64,000 bases of DNA, from assembly GCF_000340215.1 (NCBI RefSeq), contig NW_006921533.1:6353424-6417423 (forward strand), given 5' to 3'. Position numbers and translations under genes: made by a program. Origin of the DNA: Pseudocercospora fijiensis CIRAD86 (taxonomy: Eukaryota; Ascomycota; Dothideomycetes; Mycosphaerellales; Mycosphaerellaceae). Positions 54,681-64,000 of this stretch are shown here, one piece after another. Within the stretch, counting starts at the first letter, position 1. Every line of letters starts with the position of its first letter. The notes beneath the pieces were generated by a model. The model was not told where the DNA came from. It saw nothing but the letters and a program-made list of their open reading frames with translations, and did no database searches.

Positions 54681-54688
54681 ACTCTTCG
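54681..54688. repeat. 8-bp target-site duplication, right of hAT copy 2
   Basis: ACTCTTCG, same as 31206-31213; one copy removed restores the MULE-like reading frame. Confidence 0.9.
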
Positions 54689-55690
54689 CACTATTACGAA
54701 GGACCGTTACCTTCTATTACGTAGTATACTCGAGAATATTATATACGACTATTATTAGAAGGCGAAGTAGGTAGAGGCGGTTATTCTAGCTAACTTGTTA
54801 TACGCCTATCGGACTAATATTGCTATATAGTATTAGTCTAAATATATGCGACTATTGGTAGCGGTAGAGCTATTATAATAGCTCTAGTAGTATCGATAGC
54901 GATACGACAATAGTACGTTATTTGCTATCTAATAGGCATAGGTCGATATAGGCGTAGGCGCCTTACTATTAGTCTACTAGTAATAACAACCTCGCTAAAT
55001 ATAATAACCGCGATAGGCGAGGGACCTATTTGCGCTAGAGGAGGGCACTTAGCGCGCGCTAGAGTATACGGCGACTACTTTCTATACTAATTAGTATAGA
55101 AACAGTTACTACTATCCTTCGCTGTCGTTCTAGGCCTCTCCGCTATCGCAATTTAAGCCTACGTAGGTAACTAACTCGGTACTATAAAATACGTACGCCG
55201 TAGGCGACGGCACCTTCTAATATAGTATACCTTCTTTAAACGACGGCAGTTTAATAGATATAATACGCTAGGTCCTTTACTAATAGCGCCTTCTATATAT
55301 ACCTACTATACTAAGCGGTCTTCGCTACTCTATAGTAGCCGCCGATATACCGACGCTATAGCCGTTAAACCTATTAAGACATACGCTATAACAATAGTCG
55401 CTAATAGACATATTACAACTTAGTAATCGGTAGGTAGGGGTATTTATTAACGACCGACGATACTTATTAGAAGAATAGTAGTAGCTATTTAATAGTAGGA
55501 CCTTTAGTAGTAATCTATACTATAGCGGCGGTAGCGGTAGTAGTAGCGGCAGCGGTAGCAATAGACAATAAGGCAAGAGTAAGTAGATATACCTCGAATT
55601 TAGTATAATAGCTATACTATACGTTAACTTTAGCTTTATTAAGTTATCGCTAGCGACCTTAGTAGAAATTACTATATTCCTAAAGCCCTT
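54689..55690 (+). pseudogene. MULE-like transposase gene, 3' part (RIP-mutated)
   Basis: The continuation of the frame broken at 31,213. It starts at the base after the right ACTCTTCG duplication and goes on with TITKDRYLLLRS and EAVILANLLYAYRTN. RIP density falls off near 55,690. The last stretch has a GGCGGTAGCGGTAGTAG-like simple repeat around 55,525-55,562. Confidence 0.5.
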
Positions 55691-55726
55691 TTGAATTTGA
55701 AGCACATTTCAACTAAATTCATTAGG

Positions 55727-55741
55727 GGAGTTGCTAGCAAC
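55727..55741. repeat. Right copy of the 15-bp direct repeat flanking the RIP block
   Basis: GGAGTTGCTAGCAAC, identical to 29137-29151. Confidence 0.7.
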
Positions 55742-56231
55742 TCGAGGTAAGGGGTGGGACTGGGGTAAAAGTGGGTCGAGCCAATCAGCGCGAGTTGCTG
55801 ATATATAGGCCACTTCCTCGTCACAGAAGAACCCTGCATGCCAAGAGCCAGGGGTGAGTCGCGCAGTGCCAGGATCATGCGGAACAGGAGAACGCCTCCT
55901 TTTCTTTGCTTCTCATCGACAACAATACCATCCCATCATCGTCGACAAGTACCGTGTCGTGCCGTAGACAGAGGGGTGAGAGACAAGGTAAGGTTACATT
56001 CAAAATTTATGCTTCTGCTACGATACGCTTGAGTATATCCGGGACAGAAAAGTGCCAAGTTTGTTCATCACTGTGAGAGAGAAAGAGAGCCTTTCTCACC
56101 CAAACCCACCACCAGAAGAAACGCCGCCAGTGTCGCGTCGCCGTGAATTTCGCCTCACACACCGTTATCATGATCAAAGCCAAGACCAAGTCCAGACGGC
56201 CGATGACTGTGCATGTCCTTCGATCTCCTCC
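55742..56231. other. Unmutated intergenic DNA between the RIP block and POL3
   Basis: Normal composition from about 55,695 on. Holds the 3' untranslated region of POL3; small ORFs in several frames show no domain. Confidence 0.5.
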
Positions 56232-59200
56232 TCACCAAAGCGTAGCATCCCGATCGAAGCGCACCAATTCCTTACCCGCATCTTCAACATCCTTCTTCGC
56301 CTTCATCCGCATATAGAAAATCGGACAATCCCTGCTCGCGCAGATGACCTCGTTATGCATACTGCCTTGACACCTCTGACACTGCGTCCACAGCCGCGCA
56401 AACCTCACCTCCAACTCCGCCGTCTTACTCAGAGACCTCTGATACAACTCACCGAATCGCCCCCTACATTCCTCACCCACAGCCCCACCCTGTTCTTCTT
56501 TCGAAATCAAAGGTTTCTTACAGCCCAAACACGTCTCCGTCTTTTTCGCGAATTTCATGAGACCGCCCATCGTCGGCGCAGCGACGGAAATGGCACGCGT
56601 GTGTTCGCCCGTGAGTAGAGAAGCCGCTTTCTTCTCGCCTAAAATGGGCTCGAAGATTCGGCCCAAGGGCTTGGCGAGCTGGTTATCGAGATAATATTTC
56701 GTGTCGATGGGAAGGTTGTGTTCGAGCACGAACATTGGATCTTCCGATTTTTCGTAACCTTTCGAGCCCGCGGCACCCTTGACCATCACGTACGCCACAC
56801 GATCACCCAGCGCAGGCGCCGACCCTGCATCGCGTTTGCGCATGCGCTCGGCCAGTTCAGTGTGTGCCTGCTTGGAGGCGTAATCCGATTTGCTCAGCGC
56901 TTTGGTGATGACCAGATTTGACATGTCGATGCGGTTTTGCAAGAGTTCTGATATGGTTTCCTTGACATAGCTGTGCTAAAGTTAGCTGGATGGCAAATAA
57001 TTGTGGGGCGCTGCAAAGCTGCAGAGATCTGCGGACTTACTCCTGTGCACCCTGCACGTCCTGCTCGATCAGAAGCATCCTCAGACTGGTTTCAATGACG
57101 TTCTGCACGAGTCGACAGTTGTCTCTGCGCACTGTTTCGATACCCTTGGTATCCATCTTGTCGTACTTGGTGGTGTTTGTCCAGTACAGACCAGCATACC
57201 GCTTCTTGTTGATCAGAAGATACGGATAGTAGACTTTTTCGAACTCCAGCTTGATCGGTTTGATGAATTTGCTCGACACATAGTTTGCGGCATCCTCGCC
57301 CAATTCCATCGCTTTGGCCAGGTCATTGGGTCCGAATTTGACCATGACAGAGTCGGTGTCGCCATAGATGACCTGTGCGTCGTGGCTGTAACCGTTGGCG
57401 ATAGTATATCGTGCTTCTACCTCAGCTTTGGTCTTTTCAATCATCTGTCGCCCGTACGACGTCGTGCTGCTGGCTATTGCCAAGCAAGGCAGTTTGCCGA
57501 CTGTAGCGCCAGTGAGACCGTAGACGGAATTTGCGGAAATCTTCAAAGCCAGTTGACGACCATTCAGCACAGCCTTCTTGAAGGGATCAGTCTCGACAGC
57601 CAACTCCTTCTTCGCACGCTTTCTGGCTCCCAGCAATTCTTCGAGAATTTGCGACAAAAGTCCTTTTCGAACCTTGGTCGTACAGAAGAGGTCGCCATTG
57701 GGTGTGACAATGTAGTCTTCATCCTTCTTCAGGTCGAGCTTCTCTATGGCAGTCTTGTTGAGAAGCGTGGTGTAGCACAGGTTGTGGGCCTGCATGATAC
57801 TGGGGTATAGTGAAGCAAAATCTAGAGTTGCAACAGGGACGTCGTAATAGCCTCGAGTAGGCTCAATGACAGTAGCACCCTCGTATTGCTCGTCAGAGCT
57901 GTCCGTTTTCAGGTTGGGAACCACTAGCTGCTGCTCCAATGCTTTTCTGAACAGCTGACTGATGAACTTGATCTGCTGTCCCTTCGCAAGGAGAAAGTTG
58001 AAAGGAACACCCGTGACTCTCGCCATTTCGGTGTAGTTGACCAGACACATCAATTTATCCATCAGTCTTTGCGGAAGATACGCGTCCTTCAGGCAGTAGA
58101 CCGCCAATCTTCGTCGTGACTCTGGCGTTCCGTTGTACAGCTCCGTAATCATGGTGTGGTGGACATCTTCTTTTTGCTCGTTCAGAAAGTGCGCTGACAC
58201 AGAGTTCAATGTATAGCTTCGCAACTGGTAGTCTCTCTGAATGAGCTGGAGAAGATCAAGTTGTAGTCTACCATTGGTGTTGGTTGCTTTGGCATCGCGG
58301 TTACCCATCTGCTTGCTGGCAAAGTTGGTGTCCTTTGCAACCGACTTGACATTCCTTAAACGTGATAGGAAGGGAAACCTCGCCACTTTGAGATGGGCGG
58401 CACGATCCAGAAGATACGGGAAGTCGAAGTTGGCGATGTTGTATCCAATGATGACATCTGGGTCAACCTCCTCGATGAAGTCTCTCCATGCCATCAACAT
58501 CTTTTCTTCCTGATCAAATTCAAAGAGCTGGGTGTTCACGATGAGACTGCAAGTGTCCATGCAGAACACATTCCGCACGAATGGTTTCTCTTCACCATAC
58601 CGCGTCACGACGTTCGCAATTTGAATGACCGGGTCGACGTTCGCTTCGGGGAATACGCCTTTTCGTCCAGCACATTCGATGTCAAAACTCAACACACGTA
58701 ACGGTGCCATCTTGGACCATTCTCCGTCAATCGGGTGTGCAATAATGTCGCGATAGTGGCAGTACGCCTCGATCTGGCACTGTCCTTGCCGATCTCGCTC
58801 TGGAAGCATGGTGTATTTGCCAGCGTTGATGCCAACCCATGACATGCCAGCCATTTTCGTGTCGACCATGAAACGGAGCACGTATGCGATCATGTCGAAT
58901 GTCAAAATGCCTCCTTCTGCCACTTTCCACATGCCCTTATAGTTCGCATTTCCGGTTTCAATCGCCGTTCGAAGGCGACTGATGTATTTCGGGTCGGTCA
59001 CGGTAATTTTCAGGTAAGGGCTCTTGGTATTGCCCTGGAAGCCGTACATGTTCTCGCGGAGGACCATCTGGACGGAGTGGATGGCAGCGGAGTGTTGAGC
59101 CATGGAGCTCTCGAGGAAGACCTTGAAGGGTTCGCAGTCGTTTTTGGTGAAGGAGACTGGGGCGGCGACATATAGATAATGCAAGAAATCAGTGACATGG

Positions 59201-59625
59201 AGCAGCACCGAATGTCCTTCCTCCGTCACACCGAACAGCTTGACTGTCGCCTTGCCGCCATGCAGTGTGCCTTCCTCCGCATCGATGGCCTGGAAGGTGA
59301 TATCGCTGGTCTTGGGGTTGAAGTTGTCGAGGCTCGGACGTGCCCATTTCTGGTCTCTCTCGGCATTATTCTCTTTCAGGTCGCCAATATCTTGGGTGAG
59401 CTTCTCAAGGACTTCGGTCTCAAAGTGGCTCTTGGGCTGACTAGAGCCAAGCTGACTGCCATTGGGACCTCTCTTTCCCGGCACTCTGAGCGCTGGCTTC
59501 GAGTCGGCATCGAGCTTTCTCTTCTTCTGTGGCGATGCTTGCTGGTTCCGGCGAGATTGAGTAGTTTCTTGCAAGACCCGCTTGCTGGGAACATTCGCCG
59601 GGCCCTGTGTCAGCACGCCGGGCAT
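56232..59625 (-). CDS. POL3: DNA polymerase delta catalytic subunit
   Basis: Exons 59625-57041 and 56970-56232, 70-bp intron (GTAAGT...TAGCACAG) joining [13 protein letters not shown]. Product 1,107 residues, normal for the B-family delta polymerase. Exonuclease motifs: [12 protein letters not shown] (Exo I), [13 protein letters not shown] (Exo II), YCLKDAYLP (Exo III). Polymerase motifs: [21 protein letters not shown] region (A), [13 protein letters not shown] (B), [10 protein letters not shown] (C). It replicates the lagging strand with PCNA. The C-terminal CysB cluster that binds [4Fe-4S] is complete ([19 protein letters not shown]). The CysA site reads CLGC...GEEC: one Cys of the second CxxC pair is Gly. 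It diverges from CSN5 over 517 bp. Confidence 0.97.
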
Positions 59626-60142
59626 TCTGGCGGTGTTGAGTGAATGGTGAAGGGTGCAGTTTACTAGAGCGAGCGTCGCGTCGGATGGGATGGTACGTGT
59701 AGCGCGTCACCCTGGCGCCCGTGTCAAATCAATGTCCAAGCTCCCTCGACTTGCTGCACCTGACTCTGAGCTTCGCGGGCTTCTCTTCTCGTTGCCCTCA
59801 CAATCCGTGCATAGCACAGCACAGCACAGCTTGGAAACGATCCTTTCGGCTTTCGCATGTGTCTCTAGCGAAGTGAATGTTCATCTCGTGCCGCTCACGG
59901 CCTTCCCGCTGACATCGTCGCATCTTCAACGAGTGGCCCACAGAGCTTCGTTTCTCAGGCAAACATCCATCGCAACTCTCGCCTGACATTACCCGCACAA
60001 AACATCAACTGTGGCCTGGCTCGTCTTCTGACAGTCAAAGTCCAAGCACACTTCTCACAGGCCAAGTATGATAGAGGGTGCTCGATAAACCGACCCGACA
60101 CTTTCCTACCTATCTCTTTCGCCACAGCTACAGACGCCGCCA
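59626..60142. promoter_or_regulatory. Divergent promoter region of POL3 and CSN5
   Basis: 517 bp between the two start codons; no gene seen. It contains an AGCACAGCACAGCACAGC repeat at about 59,812-59,829. Confidence 0.55.
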
Positions 60143-61256
60143 TGGAGTCGCAGCAAGCCTGGGGTGAGTGACTGTGCACTATGCTCCCGCGCTATGAAAC
60201 TGACTGTCTCTAGAAACCGAGAAGTCGGTCAAATTAGTCGACCCGAACCGAGACGCGCTCTACAAGTACGATGCAGCCGAACAGAAGAAGATCAACGAAG
60301 CTCGACCGTGGCGCTCAGATCCACATCACTTCAAATATGTGCGCATATCGGCCGTCGCCATGGTCAAAATGGTGATGCACGCGCGCTCGGGAGGAGACAT
60401 CGAGGTGATGGGCTTGATGCTAGGATACGTGGAGCACGAAACATTCATCGTCACTGATGCTGTGCGATTACCCGTCGAAGGCACCGAGACGAGAGTCAAC
60501 GCAGCAGACGAGGCCAACGAGTACGTGGTCAAATTCTTGGAGCGGTCGCGTCAGACAGGACAGCTGGAGAATGCTGTGGGGTGGTATCACAGCCATCCGG
60601 GCTACGGCTGCTGGCTCTCCGGTATCGATGTCTCGACTCAGCACAGTCAGCAGATGTTTCAAGATCCGTTCCTTGCCGTGGTAGTCGACCCGCATCGCAC
60701 CATCAGCTCTGGCAAGGTCGATATCGGCGCTTTCAGAACCTATCCCGAAGGCTACAAGCCTGACGGCCAGGAATCGGCTGCTGAAGGCATGGCTGCAGTT
60801 CCGATGGCTAAGGCCCAGGACTTCGGTGCGCACGCCAATCGCTACTATCCCCTCGAAGTCTCCCACTTCAAATCGACGCTCGACAATAAGCTACTGGAGG
60901 CACTCTGGAACAAGTACTGGGTGCAGACTCTATCCGCATCGCCACTCGACACCAATCACGACTATGTCACAAAGCAGATTGAAGACTTGGCCGGCAAGAC
61001 TGCTGCAGCCGCTAGCAGTCATTCAATAAAGGGCATGCCACCAATGGGCCCATCCAGGAAGAGGGGCGGGGACGAGCAGATTGCTAAGATTGTCAAAGCT
61101 GCAGAGAAAATTGCCAGCGAGGAGAAGATGGGCCTCAGCGCTGCTGTTGTTAAGGAGCAAGTATTCGCGAACGGCGCTGCGGAAATCGCAGAGACGATCA
61201 AAATTGATGGGAGCAACGGCGTCGACACGCAGATGGAGGATGCAAAGGCTTCATGA
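60143..61256 (+). CDS. csn5: COP9 signalosome subunit 5 (JAMM deneddylase)
   Basis: Exon 1 60143-60164 encodes only MESQQAW plus one base. A 49-bp intron (GTGAGT...CTCTAG) leads to exon 2, 60214-61256. Product 354 residues, usual length for CSN5. The MPN+/JAMM domain is complete: Glu in GGDIEVMGL, then [14 protein letters not shown] with both His, Ser and the zinc-binding Asp. It removes NEDD8/Rub1 from cullins and so controls SCF ligases. N-terminal [14 protein letters not shown] and [20 protein letters not shown] are typical of CSN5 rather than the proteasome relative Rpn11. The very short first exon would be missed by simple ORF calling. Confidence 0.96.
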
Positions 61257-62182
61257 GAGAGCAGCAGCCGGGGATGATATGATGCATGGTGATAGATTGG
61301 GGATATGCTGTAGCCAGCTGCGAGCAGGCATGAGCGGCTCACGGCTCCACATTCGAGCGATCGAGCACGGCGGCGGTCAAAGCTCCCGAAGGCACGCAAA
61401 GCACGCGACATGCGCGGAGTGCCACGAGTGATACGCATGGTGGTGAATGGGCTTAGACTCGTAGCTATGAAGAGCTATAGATGAATGAAAAGAGAACATA
61501 ACGGCGATGAATTTTCAAAGATGCATTTGGCATTTATCTTTGCGGCCGTTGTCCCAATAGCGCATGCCTATAATGTTACCGACTTTGGAACTATTCCGTT
61601 TCTCCAAGCGGACTGTCGGTCCAAACACAATTCGATGGTAGCAACGGTGTACCGTGCACTGTATATAGAGGCCCTTGTGGCTTCGAGGCCTTCAAGGTGT
61701 TCGCTCCTTCCACAGGGCAAGGCCTACAATAATACATACTATCCAAGAACTGTCGAATCTGTTCCGAGTTTGATCTTGACGAAGGCCCATGCAGTTCGCC
61801 CAAAGCAGAAGCTTACTATTATCGGCAACGGCAATGAGCGCGTTCAACGAACACCCTTCTTCTCTTCTTCCATAGACATAGCAACACCCCAAACTCATTC
61901 ACCAGCTGTAGACCACGCCAAGCGCCCAAGGCCAGGTGCCCTTCTTCCTTCCATCGCCGCGCCGCTTGCCAGAAACGCTCCCGCATCAAGCTCCATCGCA
62001 CACTGCTACTTCCGGCCTTCACTACACATCTCACCAAGCATGCCCATGTACAACAGCCTATTTGTTTTGCCGTGATCGCAGGCACCGCACTGCACTCTGC
62101 AGCATGACTACGCGACGCATAGCATCGAACCCCGAAACGACATTGCGCCGGCGCGCGCGGAGCTGATGGCGCATTGTCCGCC
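61257..62182. other. Intergenic region between CSN5 and the FMP27-like gene
   Basis: Probably the CSN5 3' untranslated region and the FMP27 promoter. One 196-codon frame lies here (separate entry); otherwise nothing. Confidence 0.4.
61485..62075 (+). CDS. Doubtful ORF with a hydrophobic N-terminus
   Basis: 196 codons; near the start MHLAFIFAAVVPIAHAYN looks like a signal peptide, the rest has no recognised domain and a composition close to background. Antisense frames of similar openness overlap it. It could be a small secreted protein or chance. Confidence 0.2.
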   Translation: MKREHNGDEFSKMHLAFIFAAVVPIAHAYNVTDFGTIPFLQADCRSKHNSMVATVYRALYIEALVASRPSRCSLLPQGKAYNNTYYPRTVESVPSLILTKAHAVRPKQKLTIIGNGNERVQRTPFFSSSIDIATPQTHSPAVDHAKRPRPGALLPSIAAPLARNAPASSSIAHCYFRPSLHISPSMPMYNSLFVLP

Positions 62183-64000
62183 ATGCCTGTGCCGACGATA
62201 TCATTCCTCTTGGGCCTGGTCGTGGTGGCATATCTGTTCACACTCGTGGTGTTTGCCATCTTGCGCATAGTTACGGGTGTCTCAATCCAGCGAGTGGGCT
62301 ACACAGGTTTCAGGCGCATCGCTTTCTCTCCCCGCCATGGCATCAAGGTCAACATTCGTGGCGTTGGCCTCTCTGTGCATCGCCCAACGTTCGCCCTACC
62401 AACCTGGTGTAGCTTGGTTGTCACAGAGCTGGTAGTGACACTGAACCTGCAGGCAATCGACGAGGCGGCAAAGCAGCAAAATGGGAGCTTTGAGAAGGCC
62501 AACGGCAATGCACCGCCGAGACCCAAGACGCCAGCCGAGCAAGAGCAGGAGGACGAGGAGGGCCGCGGGAGGCTTTGGCGGAAGCTCACCGAGACGAAAG
62601 AGACGATCAAGAGACTGCATAGACAGATCAACTGGCTCAGACTGCTGGACCTGATCGCGACTGCTGTGACTTTGAACATTGAAGGAGTTGGGTCTCTCAC
62701 GCTGGAGCGCTTGACGCTTTCCGTGGACACGCGCAGACAGACAGTTGATCGCAGTAGGCTGTTCCAGCATAACAAGCATCAGCCGCAGACTCAAAGTCCT
62801 GCAGAGTGGAAGTCGATGATTAGAAGCGTCCTCTTCACACCCGAAGGTCGCGAAGATACCGAAATTTTGGACTACTGCACTGTCAACATCCATGGAATGC
62901 TTCATCGGCAGCGTGAGGGGCTACGCGATGCGTCAATCGCGTTGAAGCTCGGTCGTCTCAATCTACCTTACGATGATTTTGAGCATGCGATGCGGTGTGC
63001 AGATCTCCTCCGAGGCCGATATGCTCAGCCTCAGCATGACGGCGCCACCGACCTATCGCTGGCAGACGTTGTTGATGAGCTGGATAGGCCTGGCAGCCGC
63101 GACGAGAACATTGTTCGAGCCGTGTCAGAGTCCCGGGCTTTCGTCGCTTCCGTCCTGCGTGGCATTCAGGAGATCCAATTCGCCGTGGGATTTGTTGGTC
63201 TAACTAAGAAGCTGGACCTCAAATCGCACGGAAACAAGGAAGTCTACTTCAACTTTGCTATGAAGGAGCTAGGCTTAGATCTTTTGCGTCTCGACCCGAA
63301 AAGTCCAGCGCATCGGATGTACTTCTCGCCCAACGACATTGCTCATCAAGGTCTCCTCACCGGCATTGCCATCGCAGCAGGTATTGACGATGGGCATGAC
63401 CACCCGGAGCGCATGCTCTATATACCTATGGTCACAGCCACTGTCAAAACCACTTTACCTTCGCGAACGATACACTACTCGAGAGTCGAAGATCCCAGCG
63501 ATCGAAACACGAATATCTTGTATGCCAATTTCGTATGCACTTCTCCTTCTCTAGACTTGGACCCGAAACACCTGCCACTCGTTCGCGAGATCACAAAGCA
63601 GCGATCGGAGCGCAAACGCCGGCGTAGTCCGAGCAGCGCTCATCACCAGCTGATATCGCAACTACTACCTAAAGCGCACCTGAAGCTTTCCATCCAGGAG
63701 CCAGTTGTCCGCATATCGCTCCCACCCTTAGCCAAAGACGCTGCAGACGATGACTTCGACTTGCTGATATCATCGGTATCGTCGGTGGCATTGGAATGCG
63801 AGTCTTCGCACGCAACAGATGGCCAGATACACTATAGCCTCAATTCTTACTACCGACACTCGCGCCATCGGCTTTATTACCAGGCTGCAGCCGGCGACAG
63901 GCATGACCTTCTGCACAGCGACTTCGTGGAAGTACAAGTCGATCTCAACGCTTTCCCTGACGTTGCTGTGAATGCCACCGGTCGCGCTCAAACCTTTACG
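62183..64000 (+). CDS. FMP27: FMP27/Hobbit-like bridge lipid-transfer protein, N-terminal part
   Basis: An uninterrupted frame of 606 codons from ATG 62183 to the window edge, no stop and no intron seen. The N-terminus has one membrane anchor (FLLGLVVVAYLFTLVVFAIL), then RIVTGVSIQRVGYTGFRRIA, and VGLSVHRPTFALPTWCSLVVTEL, which match the start of fungal Fmp27 (SABRE/Hobbit, BLTP2). A charged insert follows (EQEQEDEEGRGRLWRK). Family members are usually 2,500 residues or more, so most of the gene lies to the right. These proteins form long hydrophobic grooves that carry lipids at ER-plasma-membrane contacts. Csf1, another bridge protein, starts differently. Confidence 0.85.
   Translation, partial: MPVPTISFLLGLVVVAYLFTLVVFAILRIVTGVSIQRVGYTGFRRIAFSPRHGIKVNIRGVGLSVHRPTFALPTWCSLVVTELVVTLNLQAIDEAAKQQNGSFEKANGNAPPRPKTPAEQEQEDEEGRGRLWRKLTETKETIKRLHRQINWLRLLDLIATAVTLNIEGVGSLTLERLTLSVDTRRQTVDRSRLFQHNKHQPQTQSPAEWKSMIRSVLFTPEGREDTEILDYCTVNIHGMLHRQREGLRDASIALKLGRLNLPYDDFEHAMRCADLLRGRYAQPQHDGATDLSLADVVDELDRPGSRDENIVRAVSESRAFVASVLRGIQEIQFAVGFVGLTKKLDLKSHGNKEVYFNFAMKELGLDLLRLDPKSPAHRMYFSPNDIAHQGLLTGIAIAAGIDDGHDHPERMLYIPMVTATVKTTLPSRTIHYSRVEDPSDRNTNILYANFVCTSPSLDLDPKHLPLVREITKQRSERKRRRSPSSAHHQLISQLLPKAHLKLSIQEPVVRISLPPLAKDAADDDFDLLISSVSSVALECESSHATDGQIHYSLNSYYRHSRHRLYYQAAAGDRHDLLHSDFVEVQVDLNAFPDVAVNATGRAQTFT

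Noticed and set aside
29170..55690. AT-rich block as mitochondrial DNA or a centromere
   Set aside because: Composition is explained by RIP of recognisable transposons; CpG is kept and no mitochondrial genes are present. A centromere cannot be judged from sequence alone.

Overview
The window is a piece of nuclear chromosome from a filamentous ascomycete, most likely a Dothideomycete. Gene islands carry short GT-AG introns (46-70 bp, one of 153 bp) and fungal genes: a Zn2Cys6 regulator, a fungal homeobox factor, POL3, CSN5 and FMP27. They alternate with blocks whose base composition fits repeat-induced point mutation (RIP): CpA and TpG are replaced by TpA, CpG is largely kept, and old coding frames are riddled with TAG/TAA at former Gln and Trp codons. 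The class is inferred from gene content and RIP style only.

Layout. (1) 1-~13,820: RIP block. A Tad1-like LINE on the minus strand is split by a 9.6-kb hAT transposon (2548-12148, 8-bp target duplication AGAGGTAG). (2) ~13,820-29,136: gene island with an NTF2-like protein, an MFS sugar transporter, a Zn2Cys6 factor, a second related NTF2-like protein, an F-box-like protein, a PAP2 phosphatase and a homeobox factor with a long leader. (3) 29,137-55,741: RIP block. A MULE-like transposase gene is split by a second, inverted hAT copy (31214-54680, target duplication ACTCTTCG). That copy is itself split by two Ty3/gypsy LTR elements (31969-38711 and 39062-46192). The intact first hAT copy supplies the empty site for both LTR insertions. 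(4) 55,742-64,000: gene island with DNA polymerase delta (POL3), CSN5 diverging from it, and the N-terminal third or less of an FMP27/Hobbit lipid-transfer protein running off the end.

Most notable: each hAT copy carries, besides a hAT transposase, two different decayed genes with a histone H3 fold. One is intronless, 213 codons, with a long basic tail. The other has three exons and reads through the canonical H3 core across two introns. Three further ORFs of unknown function travel with them. Most of the recognisable introns in the element share a 12-13-bp GCCGGCTA-type minisatellite just upstream of a TACTAAY-like branch site. I know of no described hAT element with histone H3 cargo, so this is the main candidate for an undescribed system.

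In the left island the transporter and Zn2Cys6 regulator are divergent over a shared 1.1-kb promoter, with the two related NTF2-like genes on either side, which suggests a small metabolic module. The right island is housekeeping: replication (POL3), cullin deneddylation (CSN5) and membrane-contact lipid transport (FMP27).
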